From: Sphingomonas arvum
GTDB lineage: Bacteria; Pseudomonadota; Alphaproteobacteria; Sphingomonadales; Sphingomonadaceae
DNA length: 64,000 nucleotides
Reading direction: 5' to 3'
NCBI RefSeq assembly: GCF_026013565.1
Contig: NZ_JAPDOB010000002.1
Coordinates: forward strand, 434,001 to 498,000
Position 1 is the first letter of the stretch, and every line of letters begins with the position of its first letter. The notes under the pieces are model-generated. The model worked only from the letters and a program-made list of their open reading frames with translations, did not search any database and had not been told where the DNA came from. The translations under genes were made by a program, and so were the position numbers. This document shows, in pieces, positions 47,037-56,606 of the stretch.

Positions 47037-50000
47037 CGGGCGAGAAGGATCCGCGCCTGGTTCGCGATCTGCGCCAGCATCGGCACGCTCGGTGCACCGG
47101 CCGCGCGGGCGCGGTCAACCACGCGGCGGAACTGCTGGATGCGGGGCGCCTGGCGCTCGCACCAGCGCTCCACCGCCGCTTGCGGGTCCTCGCCGCGGCT
47201 GCGGCCCAGCCAGTCGAGCCGGAGTTGTTCGAACTCGCGCGCGAGGCCGGCGACGAGCAGGCGCTCCCACTGGTCGGCCGGGGCGAAGCGGCCGATCTGG
47301 CTGGTTGCCCAGTCGATCCCCAAGGCTTCGCCGAGGCGGACATAGGCCTGCGCGAGTTTTAGCTCGTCCGTTTCCTCGCGGGCGCCAAGCGCAACGATCC
47401 CGAACACGCCGTCTAGTTCGTAGAGCTTGACCAGGCCGCGCGTGATTTCCGGGCTAGCGCCCAACCCGACCAGCCGCTGCTCGCGCTCTGCCGCTTCGTG
47501 CCGGACCTCCTCGCGAATGATGTAGCGCGCGGCGGCGTTGACCTTGTTCAGGCCTGGCTCGAGCAATGCCACCAGCTTGCTGACGTTCGTCTCGCCGCCG
47601 CCGGCGCGCAGGACGTCGCTGATGTGCGCACGGATGCTCTGCGCAGCCGTGGCGAACAGTTCCAGCCGGCCTTTCTCGGTGACGTCCGCGCCGTCGATCC
47701 GATCCCACAATACGTCAAGCTGCAGCAGGTGCTCGGCGGCCAGGAACGAGGCGACTACCTGGCCCAGGCTGGCGCCTTCCTCTTCCGTCAGGTCGAGCGC
47801 GGTGCTCGGCCCAAGGCGGTTGACGAAACGGTTGGCGATCTTGGTCGCCAGGATTTCATTCCGCAGCCGGTGGGCGAGGATGGCATCGCGCTGCTGCTTG
47901 CGCATCGCGTCCGGGAACGCCGCCAGCAATTGCTCGTGCAGGAGCGGGTCGTCGGCCAACGCGAGGTCTTCGGCCGCGTCCTGCAGCGCCAGCTTGGAAA
48001 GGCTGGTCAGAACGCTCAGCTCTGGCCTGGTCAGCCCGCGATTGTCGGTCGCGCGGCGCAGCAGCACGTCGCTGGCATCCAGCCCTTCGACCCGCCGGTC
48101 GAGCCGTCCACTCGCCTCCAGCAGTTCCAGCGTGCGAACCTGCGCCGGCAAGGCCGCCGCCCCGCCGCTTTCGGCGATGGATATCGCCAGTGTCTGCAGG
48201 CGGTTGTCTTCCAGCACCAGCCTTGCAACGTCGTCGGTCATCCGCGCGAGCAATAGGTTGCGACTTTCGAGGCTGAGCCGCCCTTCGCGCATCTCCCGGT
48301 TAAGCGGAATCTTGATGTTGACCTCGTTGTCCGAGCAGTCGACCCCGGCCGAATTGTCGATGAAGTCGGTGTTGCACCGCCCTCCCTTGGCAGCGAACTC
48401 GATCCGCGCCGCCTGGGTAATTGCCAGGTTTGCGCCCTCGCCAATGACCTTGGCGCGCAGCTCGGCCGCATCCACGCGCAGCACGTCGTTGGTCGGGTCG
48501 CCGACGGCGCTGTTGGCCTGCGTCGAGGCTTTCACATACGTGCCGATGCCGCCGAACCAGATGAGGTCGACCGGTGCTTTGAGGATGGCGGTGATCAGCG
48601 ATGTTGGGTCGATCGTCGCCGCCTCAATCCCCAGCGCCTCGCGGGCCTCCGGCGTGAGCTCGATCTGCTTTTGCGTGCGCGGCACGATCATTCCGCCGGC
48701 GCTCAGCAGCTTGCGATCATAGTCGTCCCAGCTCGACCGCGGCAGTTCAAACATCCGCTTGCGCTCGAGCCAGCTTTCCGCCGGGTCGGGATTGGGGTCG
48801 ATGAAGATGTGGCGGTGGTCGAAGGCAGCGACCAGCTTCAGGCACTTGGAGAGCAGCATGCCGTTGCCGAACACGTCGCCCGACATGTCGCCGCAGCCGA
48901 CCACCCGCACCGGCTGGCTCTGCACGTCCACACCCATCTCGCGGAAGTGGCGCTGGACAGAGATCCACGCGCCCTTGGCGGTGATGCCCATCGCCTTGTG
49001 GTCATAGCCGTTGGACCCACCGCTGGCGAAGGCGTCGCCCAGCCAGAAGCCGCGGTCGAGCGCGATCTGGTTGGCGACATCGGAGAAGGTAGCAGTGCCC
49101 TTGTCGGCAGCGACCACGAAGTAGGGATCGTCCCCGTCATGGATGACCACGCCGTCGGGGTGCACCACCTTCTCATCGACGATGTTGTCGGTAACCGACA
49201 GCAGCGAGCGGATGAAGATACGGTAGCTTTCCGTGCCCTCGGCGAGCCAGGCGTCGCGACTGCCGATGGGCGGCAGCTGCTTGGGGTAGAAGCCGCCCTT
49301 GGCGCCCGTTGGCACGATCACCGCGTTCTTGACCAGCTGGGCCTTCATCAGGCCGAGGATCTCCGTGCGGAAATCGTCGCGGCGATCGGACCAGCGCAGG
49401 CCGCCACGAGCGACCGGGCCACCGCGCAGGTGGATGCCCTCGACCCGCGGTGAATAAACCCAGATCTCGCGATACGGCACGGGCGCCGGCAGGCCCGGCA
49501 CCTTGGTCGGATCAAGCTTGAACGCGAGCGCCTCGGCCGCGGCGGGTGCGAAGGCGTTGGAGCGCAACGTGGCTTCAACCACGGCGCGGAACAGCCGCAG
49601 GATGCGATCGTCGTCGATGGCGGAGACCGACTGCAGCGCTCCGTCGAAGGCCGTTCGGGCGGCACCGACCCCGGTCTCGCGAGCCTCGCCAACGGCCGGA
49701 TCGTGCGCGGCCGTGAACCAGTTGATCAATGCCCGGGTCGCATCCGGCGAGCGGCGCAGCGCATCGACGATGGTGACGAGGCTGTAGGCGACTCCCGTCT
49801 GGCGCAGGTAGCGGAACCAGGCGCGCAGCCATACCACCGGCTGGGGGTCCAGGCCGGCCAGCAGTACCAGCTGGTTGAACTCGTCGTTCTCCGACCGGCC
49901 CTCCAGCACCGCGCCGATCGCGCCTTCGATCACCTCCGCGCGGGTCAGCAGTGTTTCGGCATCGCCGCCCTCGGGCAGGGCCACCAGGAAATCGTGGACG

Positions 50001-51664
50001 TGGCCCAGGCTGCCATCGCCGAGGGCCGTTGGCTGCTCCTCAAGCACGCGAAAACCGAAGTTCTCCAGCACCGGAACGGCGTCCGACAGCGGCACGATGC
50101 TCGACTTACGGAAGATCTTGAGCCGCAGCTGGCCAGGCCGCTCGGCCGCGGAGCGGACCAGGCGGACGCCGCGCTGCTCGTCGCTGTCGAGTGCGCTGAT
50201 CCGCAGGATGTCCGCGGCAGCCTCCTGCGGGCGGACCCGCAGGCGATAGGCTTCAGGGAAGCAGGGCAGGTAGGACAAAGCCAGGCGCGTGGCCCGGCCG
50301 CTGCCGACCGCCTCCACCAGTTCGCTTTCGACCGATGGGCCCCAGCCGCGCACCATCTCGACCAGTTGCTGATCAAGGGCGTGCACGTCGGGCAACGGCC
50401 GCGAGGGGTCGAAGCCGAGCGTCAACCGGATCAGTGCCAGATCGCCGTCGCCCAATTCGATCGCCAGGCTCTTCACCGACGACAGAACCGCTTCCTCGAT
50501 CATCCGGCTGATCGCGATGCGGCGGGTGGTGGTGAGTTCGTCACGCGGCAGCCAGACAAAGGCGAACAGGTGGCGGCGGAGCGCGCCGGGCAGCAGCAGG
50601 AGGGCGGGGCGGGGCCGGTCCGCCAGGCTCATCGCGGTCAATGCGGCCGCGCGCACGTCACGCGGGTCGAGCGACACGAGCAGGTCGTGGGGCAGGTTGG
50701 AGATGACGTGCGCCAGCGCCTTTGCGCCATGACTGGACGGCGAGAAGCCGAATTCCTCATCGAGAGCGGCGAGATGTCGGCGAAGCACCGGCACCTCCAG
50801 CGGTGGCGAGCGCAGCGCGGCGCTGGTCCATAGGCCTGTATGCAGGGACACGCTGCCGTCGCTGCGCAGGACCATGACGACGTCCAGCGGCACCCGGCGG
50901 TGCACGGGCGACACTCGGTCCGCCTTGAGGATCAACACCCGTCGCTCCTCGCCACCGACCTGCACCGTGGCGGCGGCCGGGTTGAAGTCGCCATCCCACA
51001 GTACCAGCCGGTCGCCGCGCAGGATGCCTCGGGCGCCCGTAATTGCGCCGCCAGCGTCCAGCTCGGCATGGCCAAGCAGGGTGAAATGGTTGTCGGCCAG
51101 CCACTGCAGCAGTGCTGCATTCTCGGGATCGTCGCTCTCCAGCGCCGCCGCGTCCGCCGCCATCTGCGCAGCCATCGCCTTCCAGTCCTCGACGGCCGCG
51201 CGGACGTGGCCCAGCACCGTGTCGATCTCGTTGCACAGCTCCTGCCGCCCGCGTGCGTCGGCGCGGTCCAGCTCGACGTAGATGATCGATTCCGGCTTGC
51301 CCGAGCCAATCTCTTGCAGTTCGCCAATATCCGAGCGGCTGACGTCGACGATCGGGTGCAGCAACCGGCGCACGGTCAGGCCGTACCCGGCGATCACGCC
51401 GGCGACGCTGTCGACCAGAAACGGCATGTCGTCGTTGACGATCGCCAGCCGCATGACCCGTTGGCCGGCCTCGCCGCCCATCGACTGCAGCTTCAGGGCG
51501 ACCTGGCCCGGGTGGCGGTTCCGGGCCACTTCGGCGACGAAGCGGGCGGCCTCCGCCTGCTCTTCGGCCGTGAAGTTCTCGGTCTCGCCGGGCAATGCGC
51601 CTCGAACCAGCGCGTCGCGCAATGATTGTTCTTGGGGCCGCGAGACGCGATCAGCTGCCAACAT
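47033..51664 (-). CDS. gdhB: NAD-specific glutamate dehydrogenase, large (about 180 kDa) type
   Basis: A 1,543-residue enzyme of the GDH_180 family. N-terminal ACT-like regulatory segments (VNDDMPFLVDSVAGVIAGYG) lead to the catalytic core, where PTGAKGGFYPKQLPP near residue 790 holds the catalytic lysine. VVGCGDMSGDVFGNGMLLS and GEGANLAITQAARIEF belong to the NAD domain. It converts glutamate to 2-oxoglutarate and ammonia, mainly for glutamate catabolism. The start at 51664 is the most upstream ATG of the frame and may be a few codons too early. It is coupled to the ATP-grasp gene. Confidence 0.93.
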   Translation of the reverse strand: MLAADRVSRPQEQSLRDALVRGALPGETENFTAEEQAEAARFVAEVARNRHPGQVALKLQSMGGEAGQRVMRLAIVNDDMPFLVDSVAGVIAGYGLTVRRLLHPIVDVSRSDIGELQEIGSGKPESIIYVELDRADARGRQELCNEIDTVLGHVRAAVEDWKAMAAQMAADAAALESDDPENAALLQWLADNHFTLLGHAELDAGGAITGARGILRGDRLVLWDGDFNPAAATVQVGGEERRVLILKADRVSPVHRRVPLDVVMVLRSDGSVSLHTGLWTSAALRSPPLEVPVLRRHLAALDEEFGFSPSSHGAKALAHVISNLPHDLLVSLDPRDVRAAALTAMSLADRPRPALLLLPGALRRHLFAFVWLPRDELTTTRRIAISRMIEEAVLSSVKSLAIELGDGDLALIRLTLGFDPSRPLPDVHALDQQLVEMVRGWGPSVESELVEAVGSGRATRLALSYLPCFPEAYRLRVRPQEAAADILRISALDSDEQRGVRLVRSAAERPGQLRLKIFRKSSIVPLSDAVPVLENFGFRVLEEQPTALGDGSLGHVHDFLVALPEGGDAETLLTRAEVIEGAIGAVLEGRSENDEFNQLVLLAGLDPQPVVWLRAWFRYLRQTGVAYSLVTIVDALRRSPDATRALINWFTAAHDPAVGEARETGVGAARTAFDGALQSVSAIDDDRILRLFRAVVEATLRSNAFAPAAAEALAFKLDPTKVPGLPAPVPYREIWVYSPRVEGIHLRGGPVARGGLRWSDRRDDFRTEILGLMKAQLVKNAVIVPTGAKGGFYPKQLPPIGSRDAWLAEGTESYRIFIRSLLSVTDNIVDEKVVHPDGVVIHDGDDPYFVVAADKGTATFSDVANQIALDRGFWLGDAFASGGSNGYDHKAMGITAKGAWISVQRHFREMGVDVQSQPVRVVGCGDMSGDVFGNGMLLSKCLKLVAAFDHRHIFIDPNPDPAESWLERKRMFELPRSSWDDYDRKLLSAGGMIVPRTQKQIELTPEAREALGIEAATIDPTSLITAILKAPVDLIWFGGIGTYVKASTQANSAVGDPTNDVLRVDAAELRAKVIGEGANLAITQAARIEFAAKGGRCNTDFIDNSAGVDCSDNEVNIKIPLNREMREGRLSLESRNLLLARMTDDVARLVLEDNRLQTLAISIAESGGAAALPAQVRTLELLEASGRLDRRVEGLDASDVLLRRATDNRGLTRPELSVLTSLSKLALQDAAEDLALADDPLLHEQLLAAFPDAMRKQQRDAILAHRLRNEILATKIANRFVNRLGPSTALDLTEEEGASLGQVVASFLAAEHLLQLDVLWDRIDGADVTEKGRLELFATAAQSIRAHISDVLRAGGGETNVSKLVALLEPGLNKVNAAARYIIREEVRHEAAEREQRLVGLGASPEITRGLVKLYELDGVFGIVALGAREETDELKLAQAYVRLGEALGIDWATSQIGRFAPADQWERLLVAGLAREFEQLRLDWLGRSRGEDPQAAVERWCERQAPRIQQFRRVVDRARAAGAPSVPMLAQIANQARILLAR

Positions 51665-51757
51665 GCTGGGCTTGGTCCGGTGCTGTGAGAGTGTCGCGGG
51701 CCTTTAGGACGGCCTGCCGCACCGGACAACCCGTAGGGGCCTCGCGTGGCCGCCCGG

Positions 51758-53278
51758 CTAGTGCGCTGCCTTCTTCAGAGCCTTATCGAGCAGGGCGGCG
51801 TCGCTGACCGCGGCGATCGGCGCCACCGCACCGGTCGCGTCGCGGCGGACCAGCACCAGCGCGAACTCGCCATTGCCCGCCAGGCTGTCCAGCGGCCGCG
51901 CGTCGGCGACGCGCAGGCGGTTGACGATGCGCTCGCGCCAGTCGCCCACCGGCTGCCCGTCCGGCCGGCGCAGCTGGCGCTCGGCCTCCACCAGCCCCTT
52001 GAGACCACCGTCCATGCCGTCGATGAAATCCAGGAAACCGCCGCGCTCGACGCCCTGGCGCGAGGCATAAGCGAGGGCGGCGGCATATTCGGTCAGCCGC
52101 GCCTTGTCGTAGTCGGCGCCGAACACGAGCTTCACGACCGGGGTCATGGGCGCACGGGCCTGGGGCACGATACCGCTTTCATCCATAAGTCGCTGGTATT
52201 CGTCGGGCGCATCGGCGGCAGCGCAGGCGAAATCGTATGCCTCGGCCAGCGCGCGGTAGAGCGCCTGGCGGCTGCGCCCGTCGGCGATCTTGGCATCCTC
52301 GGCCGTGGCGCGGGCGGCAACCAGCCACTCGACCAGCTCGGCCTCGTCCTCCTCAGTCGGCACGTCCCATTGGACGGGCGAAGCTTTCATTGGCTCGGAC
52401 GCGGGCTCGGCGAAGTCCACCACCTCGGCAACCGGCTCCTCGTCGGCCAGATCCAAAGGCTCCGCGGACAGCTCCAGCGGCTCCTCGGCCAGCTCGACCG
52501 GGTGCTCCGGCAGGACCGCGCGCAACACGCGCATCGAGTCCTCGGCCGGCGCCTCTGCAGCCGGCGCGATCTGCACCGGTTCGGCTTCGTAGTGACCAAG
52601 ATCGAGCGGCTCCACCGGCTGGTCGAGGTCGAGCGGCGGGTGTTCGTCCGTCAGCTCCAGCGCGTCATGCTCCTCCGTCAGCTCCAGCTCGCCGAGTTCC
52701 AGCACCTCGTCCTCGTCCCCCGGCACCTGGACGGCAACGTCCGGCACCTCTTCAGCCGTGACCTCCGCGTCGCTCCAGTTGAACACGCCGTAGACGAAGT
52801 CGATCGTGTCACCATCGGATGAGAAGGGCATCAGGATGCCGCGGTAGCAGCGGCCCTGGCCGCGCTGGTTGGCGAAGGTCACCTCGACCCCGACCGGCTC
52901 GCGGCTGTCGAGGATCTGCGGGTAATAGCCGGCCAGCTTGGCCAGCAGCGAACCGTTCGGCACCTCCGCCAGGCTATCGCTCTCCGCGTCCATGTCGCAT
53001 TCGCGGCGCAGGGCGGCGCCGACATAAGCGGCCGTGGCGCTGGCAGGTCCGGTGGTGAAGTCCAGCAGCACGCTGTGCTTGGCGAAGTCCGCGATGCTGG
53101 ACGGCTCCAGATCCTCGATCGAGGGGAAGTCGCGACCGGCCAGCAGCGAGGCCCAGTAGTTGTAGGCTCGTACCTGCATGCGCCGCTCGTCGGAACTGTC
53201 CAACTCGTCCGGCACCTCCGGCGCATGGCTGCCGAAAGCCGGCTCGAGATCGTTGGCGAAATCGCGAAAGTTATCCAT
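51758..53278 (-). CDS. PAS-like sensory protein with long acidic linker
   Basis: A 506-residue protein from the ATG at 53278. Residues about 36-170 (YNYWASLLAGRDFPSIEDLE, then GQGRCYRGILMPFSSDGDT and IDFVYGVFNW) fit the PAS_5-like domain found in alphaproteobacterial proteins. Residues 171-297 form a very acidic linker with repeated EPLDL/EPLEL/DEHPPLDL-like units. A helical C-terminal domain of about 200 residues follows. No kinase or DNA-binding domain is seen. It lies about 90 bases upstream of the glutamate dehydrogenase gene on the same strand and could be cotranscribed. Confidence 0.75.
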   Translation of the reverse strand: MDNFRDFANDLEPAFGSHAPEVPDELDSSDERRMQVRAYNYWASLLAGRDFPSIEDLEPSSIADFAKHSVLLDFTTGPASATAAYVGAALRRECDMDAESDSLAEVPNGSLLAKLAGYYPQILDSREPVGVEVTFANQRGQGRCYRGILMPFSSDGDTIDFVYGVFNWSDAEVTAEEVPDVAVQVPGDEDEVLELGELELTEEHDALELTDEHPPLDLDQPVEPLDLGHYEAEPVQIAPAAEAPAEDSMRVLRAVLPEHPVELAEEPLELSAEPLDLADEEPVAEVVDFAEPASEPMKASPVQWDVPTEEDEAELVEWLVAARATAEDAKIADGRSRQALYRALAEAYDFACAAADAPDEYQRLMDESGIVPQARAPMTPVVKLVFGADYDKARLTEYAAALAYASRQGVERGGFLDFIDGMDGGLKGLVEAERQLRRPDGQPVGDWRERIVNRLRVADARPLDSLAGNGEFALVLVRRDATGAVAPIAAVSDAALLDKALKKAAH

Positions 53279-53422
53279 GCGGCGGTTCCGATTCGTGCGT
53301 TTCTGCCACGGAGATACGCCGAACGGCGTTACCAAAGCGTTGAGCATATCGGTTCGACTCGCCGCTGAATCGGTCCGTCGCAGCGGGTGAGTCCGGCGGA
53401 GTCGCGCCGCGTTGGGACGATC

Positions 53423-53659
53423 ATGGCATCGAGCTTGATCCGGGATGCACGCTACTGGCCGGACGAGCGGGCGCTGGAGCTGTGCTTCACCACGGGGCGG
53501 CGGTTCATCTACCTGGGCGTGCCGGCGCCGGTCGCCGAAGGGTTCGTCGCCGCACCGTCCAAGGGCCGCTTCTTCAACCAGTCGATCAAGGGCCGGTTCG
53601 TCTGCCACGAACTGGCCAGCCCCGCCGCTCCACGCAAGCGCCGCGCCGCCAACGACTGA
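53423..53659 (+). CDS. KTSC domain protein
   Basis: A 78-residue protein from the ATG at 53423; a frame to 53387 exists but lacks similarity. IRDARYWPDERALELCFTTG, then RFIYLGVPAPVAEGFVAAPS and KGRFFNQSIKGRF match the small KTSC domain (named for its C-terminal Lys-Thr-Ser-Cys-like motif), here as S-K-G-R-F-F-N. It is divergent from the PAS gene. Function of the family is unknown. Confidence 0.75.
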   Translation: MASSLIRDARYWPDERALELCFTTGRRFIYLGVPAPVAEGFVAAPSKGRFFNQSIKGRFVCHELASPAAPRKRRAAND

Positions 53660-53731
53660 ACCGTCGCGGGACACCCGGAACCAGCCGTAGGGCTTGGCGT
53701 TCGTTACGCCAGCACAACAGGAGGCATTTTC

Positions 53732-53959
53732 ATGGCCGATCTCAACAACGACGGCGTCAACGATACCGGCCGTGGTCCGGTGGAGCACACAACCATCGTC
53801 GAAACCGACCGTGGCGGCGGCGGCGGCGGCGTGCTGGCGGCGGTGATCCTGGTGATCGCACTGCTACTGCTCGCCTACATGTTCCGCGACAGCCTCGGCT
53901 TCGGCAACAAGACCACCGAAGTGAAGGTGCCGGACTCGATCAACGTCAACGTCAACTAA
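53732..53959 (+). CDS. Small single-pass membrane protein with N-terminal calcium-loop-like motif
   Basis: A 75-residue protein with an excellent AGGAGG ribosome site. The N terminus DLNNDGVND resembles a calcium-binding D-x-N-x-D-G-x-x-D loop. A glycine run leads into one membrane segment (VLAAVILVIALLLLAYMF), then a charged tail ending SINVNVN. No family was recognised. It forms its own short unit with a strong terminator just downstream. Topology and function are unknown. Confidence 0.7.
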   Translation: MADLNNDGVNDTGRGPVEHTTIVETDRGGGGGGVLAAVILVIALLLLAYMFRDSLGFGNKTTEVKVPDSINVNVN

Positions 53960-53967
53960 GCGGGGGA

Positions 53968-54005
53968 CCCGCACGCGCCGATCGCCGTCGCCGCGTGCGG
54001 GTTTT
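53968..54005 (+). terminator. Rho-independent terminator of the small membrane protein gene
   Basis: A perfect 10-base stem (CCCGCACGCG with CGCGTGCGGG) and 14-base loop, followed by TTTT, begins 9 bases after the stop codon. Confidence 0.8.
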
Positions 54006-54036
54006 CACTTGTGACGGCCGGGCGTAAGGCGGTGTC

Positions 54037-55329
54037 ATGCTGAGCAACGCCACGCCCGCCTACCTTACCGGCTTCGGCGGCCACTTCGCGACCGAGGCCG
54101 TGCCTGGGGCCCTGCCGCAGGGCCGCAACTCGCCGCAGCGGCCCGCCTTCGGCCTCTACGCCGAGCAATTGTCTGGCACCGCCTTCACCATGGCCCGGCA
54201 CGAGAACCGGCGCAGCTGGCTGTACCGGCTGCGGCCAACCGCCGATCATCGGCCATTCGAGCACTATGGGGGCGCACCGCGTTTCAAGGCTGACGCGGGC
54301 GCGGAGCCGCTTGCTCCCAACCGCCTGCGCTGGGACCCGCTGCCGGAGCCCGCGCCTGGCACCGACTTCGTCGACGGCCTGACCACCGCCATGTTCAACC
54401 GCGCGCCGTTCGAGCTGGAGGGCGTGGCGGTCCACCTCTATGCCGCCAACCGCGACATGGGCGGCCGCGTGTTCTTCTCGGCCGACGGCGAGCTGCTGAT
54501 CCTGCCGCAATCTGGCCGCCTGGACCTCATGACCGAATTCGGCCGACTGGAGGTCGCGCCCGGGCAGGTTGCGCTGGTCCCGCGCGGCGTCCGGTTCCGG
54601 GTGGCGCTGCCGGACGGGGCCGCACGCGGCTATGTCGCCGAGAACTATGGCGCTCCGTTCCGCTTGCCGGACCTCGGCCCGATCGGGGCCAACGGCCTCG
54701 CCAACCCGCGTGACTTCGAGACGCCCATGGCCGCGTTCGAGGATCGTGACGAACCGACGGAGGTCATCCAGAAGTTCGGCGGCGAGCTATGGGTCACGAC
54801 CCTCGACCATTCGCCGCTGGACGTGGTCGCGTGGCACGGCAACCTCGCCCCGTGGCGCTATGACCTCGCGACCTTCAATGCCATCGGCACTGTCAGCTTC
54901 GACCATCCCGACCCGTCGATCTTCACGGTGCTGACCTCGCCGTCCTCGGTGCATGGTCGGGCCAACGTGGACTTCGTGATCTTCCCGCCGCGCTGGATGG
55001 TGGGCGAGGATACGTTCCGCCCTCCGTGGTTCCACCGCAACGTGATGAGCGAGTGCATGGGCCTGCTGACGGGCGAGTATGATGCCAAGGCGGAGGGCTT
55101 CTCGCCCGGCGGTCTCAGCCTGCATAATCTGATGGCTGGGCATGGTCCCGACGTCGACACCTGGCGCAAGGCGTCGGAAGCGGAATTGAAGCCAGTGAAG
55201 ATCGGCGGCACCATGGCTTTCATGATCGAAAGCTGCTGGCCCTTCCAGGTCACCGCCGAGGCACTCGGCCGGGCGCAGAGCGACTATGACCTCGCCTGGG
55301 CCGACTTCCCCAAGGCGCGCCTGCCATGA
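54037..55329 (+). CDS. hmgA: Homogentisate 1,2-dioxygenase
   Basis: A 430-residue iron-dependent dioxygenase, typical in length. [20 protein letters not shown] opens the family's N terminus. [16 protein letters not shown] and [15 protein letters not shown] carry the iron-binding His and Glu residues. It cleaves homogentisate to maleylacetoacetate in tyrosine and phenylalanine breakdown. Its stop overlaps the fahA ATG. The intermediate maleylacetoacetate isomerase gene is not in this cluster. Confidence 0.95.
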   Translation: MLSNATPAYLTGFGGHFATEAVPGALPQGRNSPQRPAFGLYAEQLSGTAFTMARHENRRSWLYRLRPTADHRPFEHYGGAPRFKADAGAEPLAPNRLRWDPLPEPAPGTDFVDGLTTAMFNRAPFELEGVAVHLYAANRDMGGRVFFSADGELLILPQSGRLDLMTEFGRLEVAPGQVALVPRGVRFRVALPDGAARGYVAENYGAPFRLPDLGPIGANGLANPRDFETPMAAFEDRDEPTEVIQKFGGELWVTTLDHSPLDVVAWHGNLAPWRYDLATFNAIGTVSFDHPDPSIFTVLTSPSSVHGRANVDFVIFPPRWMVGEDTFRPPWFHRNVMSECMGLLTGEYDAKAEGFSPGGLSLHNLMAGHGPDVDTWRKASEAELKPVKIGGTMAFMIESCWPFQVTAEALGRAQSDYDLAWADFPKARLP

Positions 55330-56606
55330 ACGGCCTCGACCACACCCACGACCCCGCGCTGACCAGCTGGGTCGACAGCGCCAACGGCCATCGTGACTTC
55401 CCCATCCAGAACCTGCCACTGGGCGTGTTCAGCGCCGAGGGGGCAGGCCGGCGGATCGGGGTGGCGATCGGCGACTTCATCCTGGACCTGACCCAGGCCG
55501 CCGACCTGCTGGACGAGGAATGGCGCGAGGAACTGGCGTTGCCGGTGCTCAACGCCTGGCTGGCCCGCGGCAATGGCGACGGCCGCTTATTGCGCCATCG
55601 CCTGTCCGAGCTGCTGAGCGATCCGCGCTACCGCGACGATGTCGAGCCGCTGCTGATCGGCCAGTCGGAAGCGACCATGCACCTGCCGTGCCTGGTCGGC
55701 GACTACACGGATTTCTACGTCGGCATCCATCATGCCACCAACGTCGGCAAGCAGTTCCGCCCCGACCAACCGCTCTTGCCCAACTACAAATATGTGCCGA
55801 TCGGCTATCACGGCCGCGCATCCAGCGTGCGCGCCTCGGGCGAGCCGGTCATCCGGCCGTCGGGCCAGCGTAAGCCACCCGAAGCGGAGGTGCCGGTGTT
55901 TGGTCCCTCCCGCCGCCTCGACTACGAATTGGAGCTCGGCGTGTGGATCGGCCGCGGCAATCGGTTGGGCGAGCCGGTTACGGTCGGCGAAGCGGGTGAG
56001 CATGTCGCCGGCTACTGCCTGCTCAACGACTGGTCGGCCCGCGACCTGCAGGCGTGGGAATACCAGCCGCTGGGGCCGTTCCTGGCCAAGAACTTCCTGA
56101 CCAGCATCTCGCCCTGGGTGGTCACGGCCGAAGCGCTGAAGCCGTTCCGCGTTCCCGCCATGACCCGGCCGGAGGGCGACCCGCAACCGCTCGATTATCT
56201 GCGCGACAGCGATCCGGCGCCCGGCCTTGGTCTGACCGTGGAGGCGCTGCTCTCGACCGCCCAGATGCGCGAAGCTGGACAGGGCGCCCACCGCCTGAGC
56301 CATGGTAGTGCGGCCGCCGCCATGTACTGGACGGTCAACCAGATCGTTGCCCACCACACGGCCAACGGTTGCAACCTCCAACCAGGCGACCTGATCGGCA
56401 CCGGCACCCTGTCGACCGACAGCGACACTGGCCTCGGCTCGCTGCTGGAGATCAGCCGCGGCGGCAAGCAGCCGATCGAACTGCCCACCGGCGAGACCCG
56501 CAGCTTCCTGGAGGACGGCGACGAGCTGATCCTGACCGCGCGGGCGGAAGCGGAGGGCGCCGTCCCGATCGGCTTCGGCGAGTGTCGCGGGCTGGTGGTC
56601 GGATGA
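55326..56606 (+). CDS. fahA: Fumarylacetoacetase
   Basis: A 426-residue enzyme with an ATGA overlap to hmgA. The N-terminal SH3-like domain ([15 protein letters not shown]) precedes the catalytic FAH domain: [20 protein letters not shown], the metal-binding [14 protein letters not shown], and [20 protein letters not shown]. It hydrolyses fumarylacetoacetate to fumarate and acetoacetate, completing tyrosine degradation. Its stop overlaps the start of the peptidase gene. Confidence 0.95.
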   Translation: MNGLDHTHDPALTSWVDSANGHRDFPIQNLPLGVFSAEGAGRRIGVAIGDFILDLTQAADLLDEEWREELALPVLNAWLARGNGDGRLLRHRLSELLSDPRYRDDVEPLLIGQSEATMHLPCLVGDYTDFYVGIHHATNVGKQFRPDQPLLPNYKYVPIGYHGRASSVRASGEPVIRPSGQRKPPEAEVPVFGPSRRLDYELELGVWIGRGNRLGEPVTVGEAGEHVAGYCLLNDWSARDLQAWEYQPLGPFLAKNFLTSISPWVVTAEALKPFRVPAMTRPEGDPQPLDYLRDSDPAPGLGLTVEALLSTAQMREAGQGAHRLSHGSAAAAMYWTVNQIVAHHTANGCNLQPGDLIGTGTLSTDSDTGLGSLLEISRGGKQPIELPTGETRSFLEDGDELILTARAEAEGAVPIGFGECRGLVVG

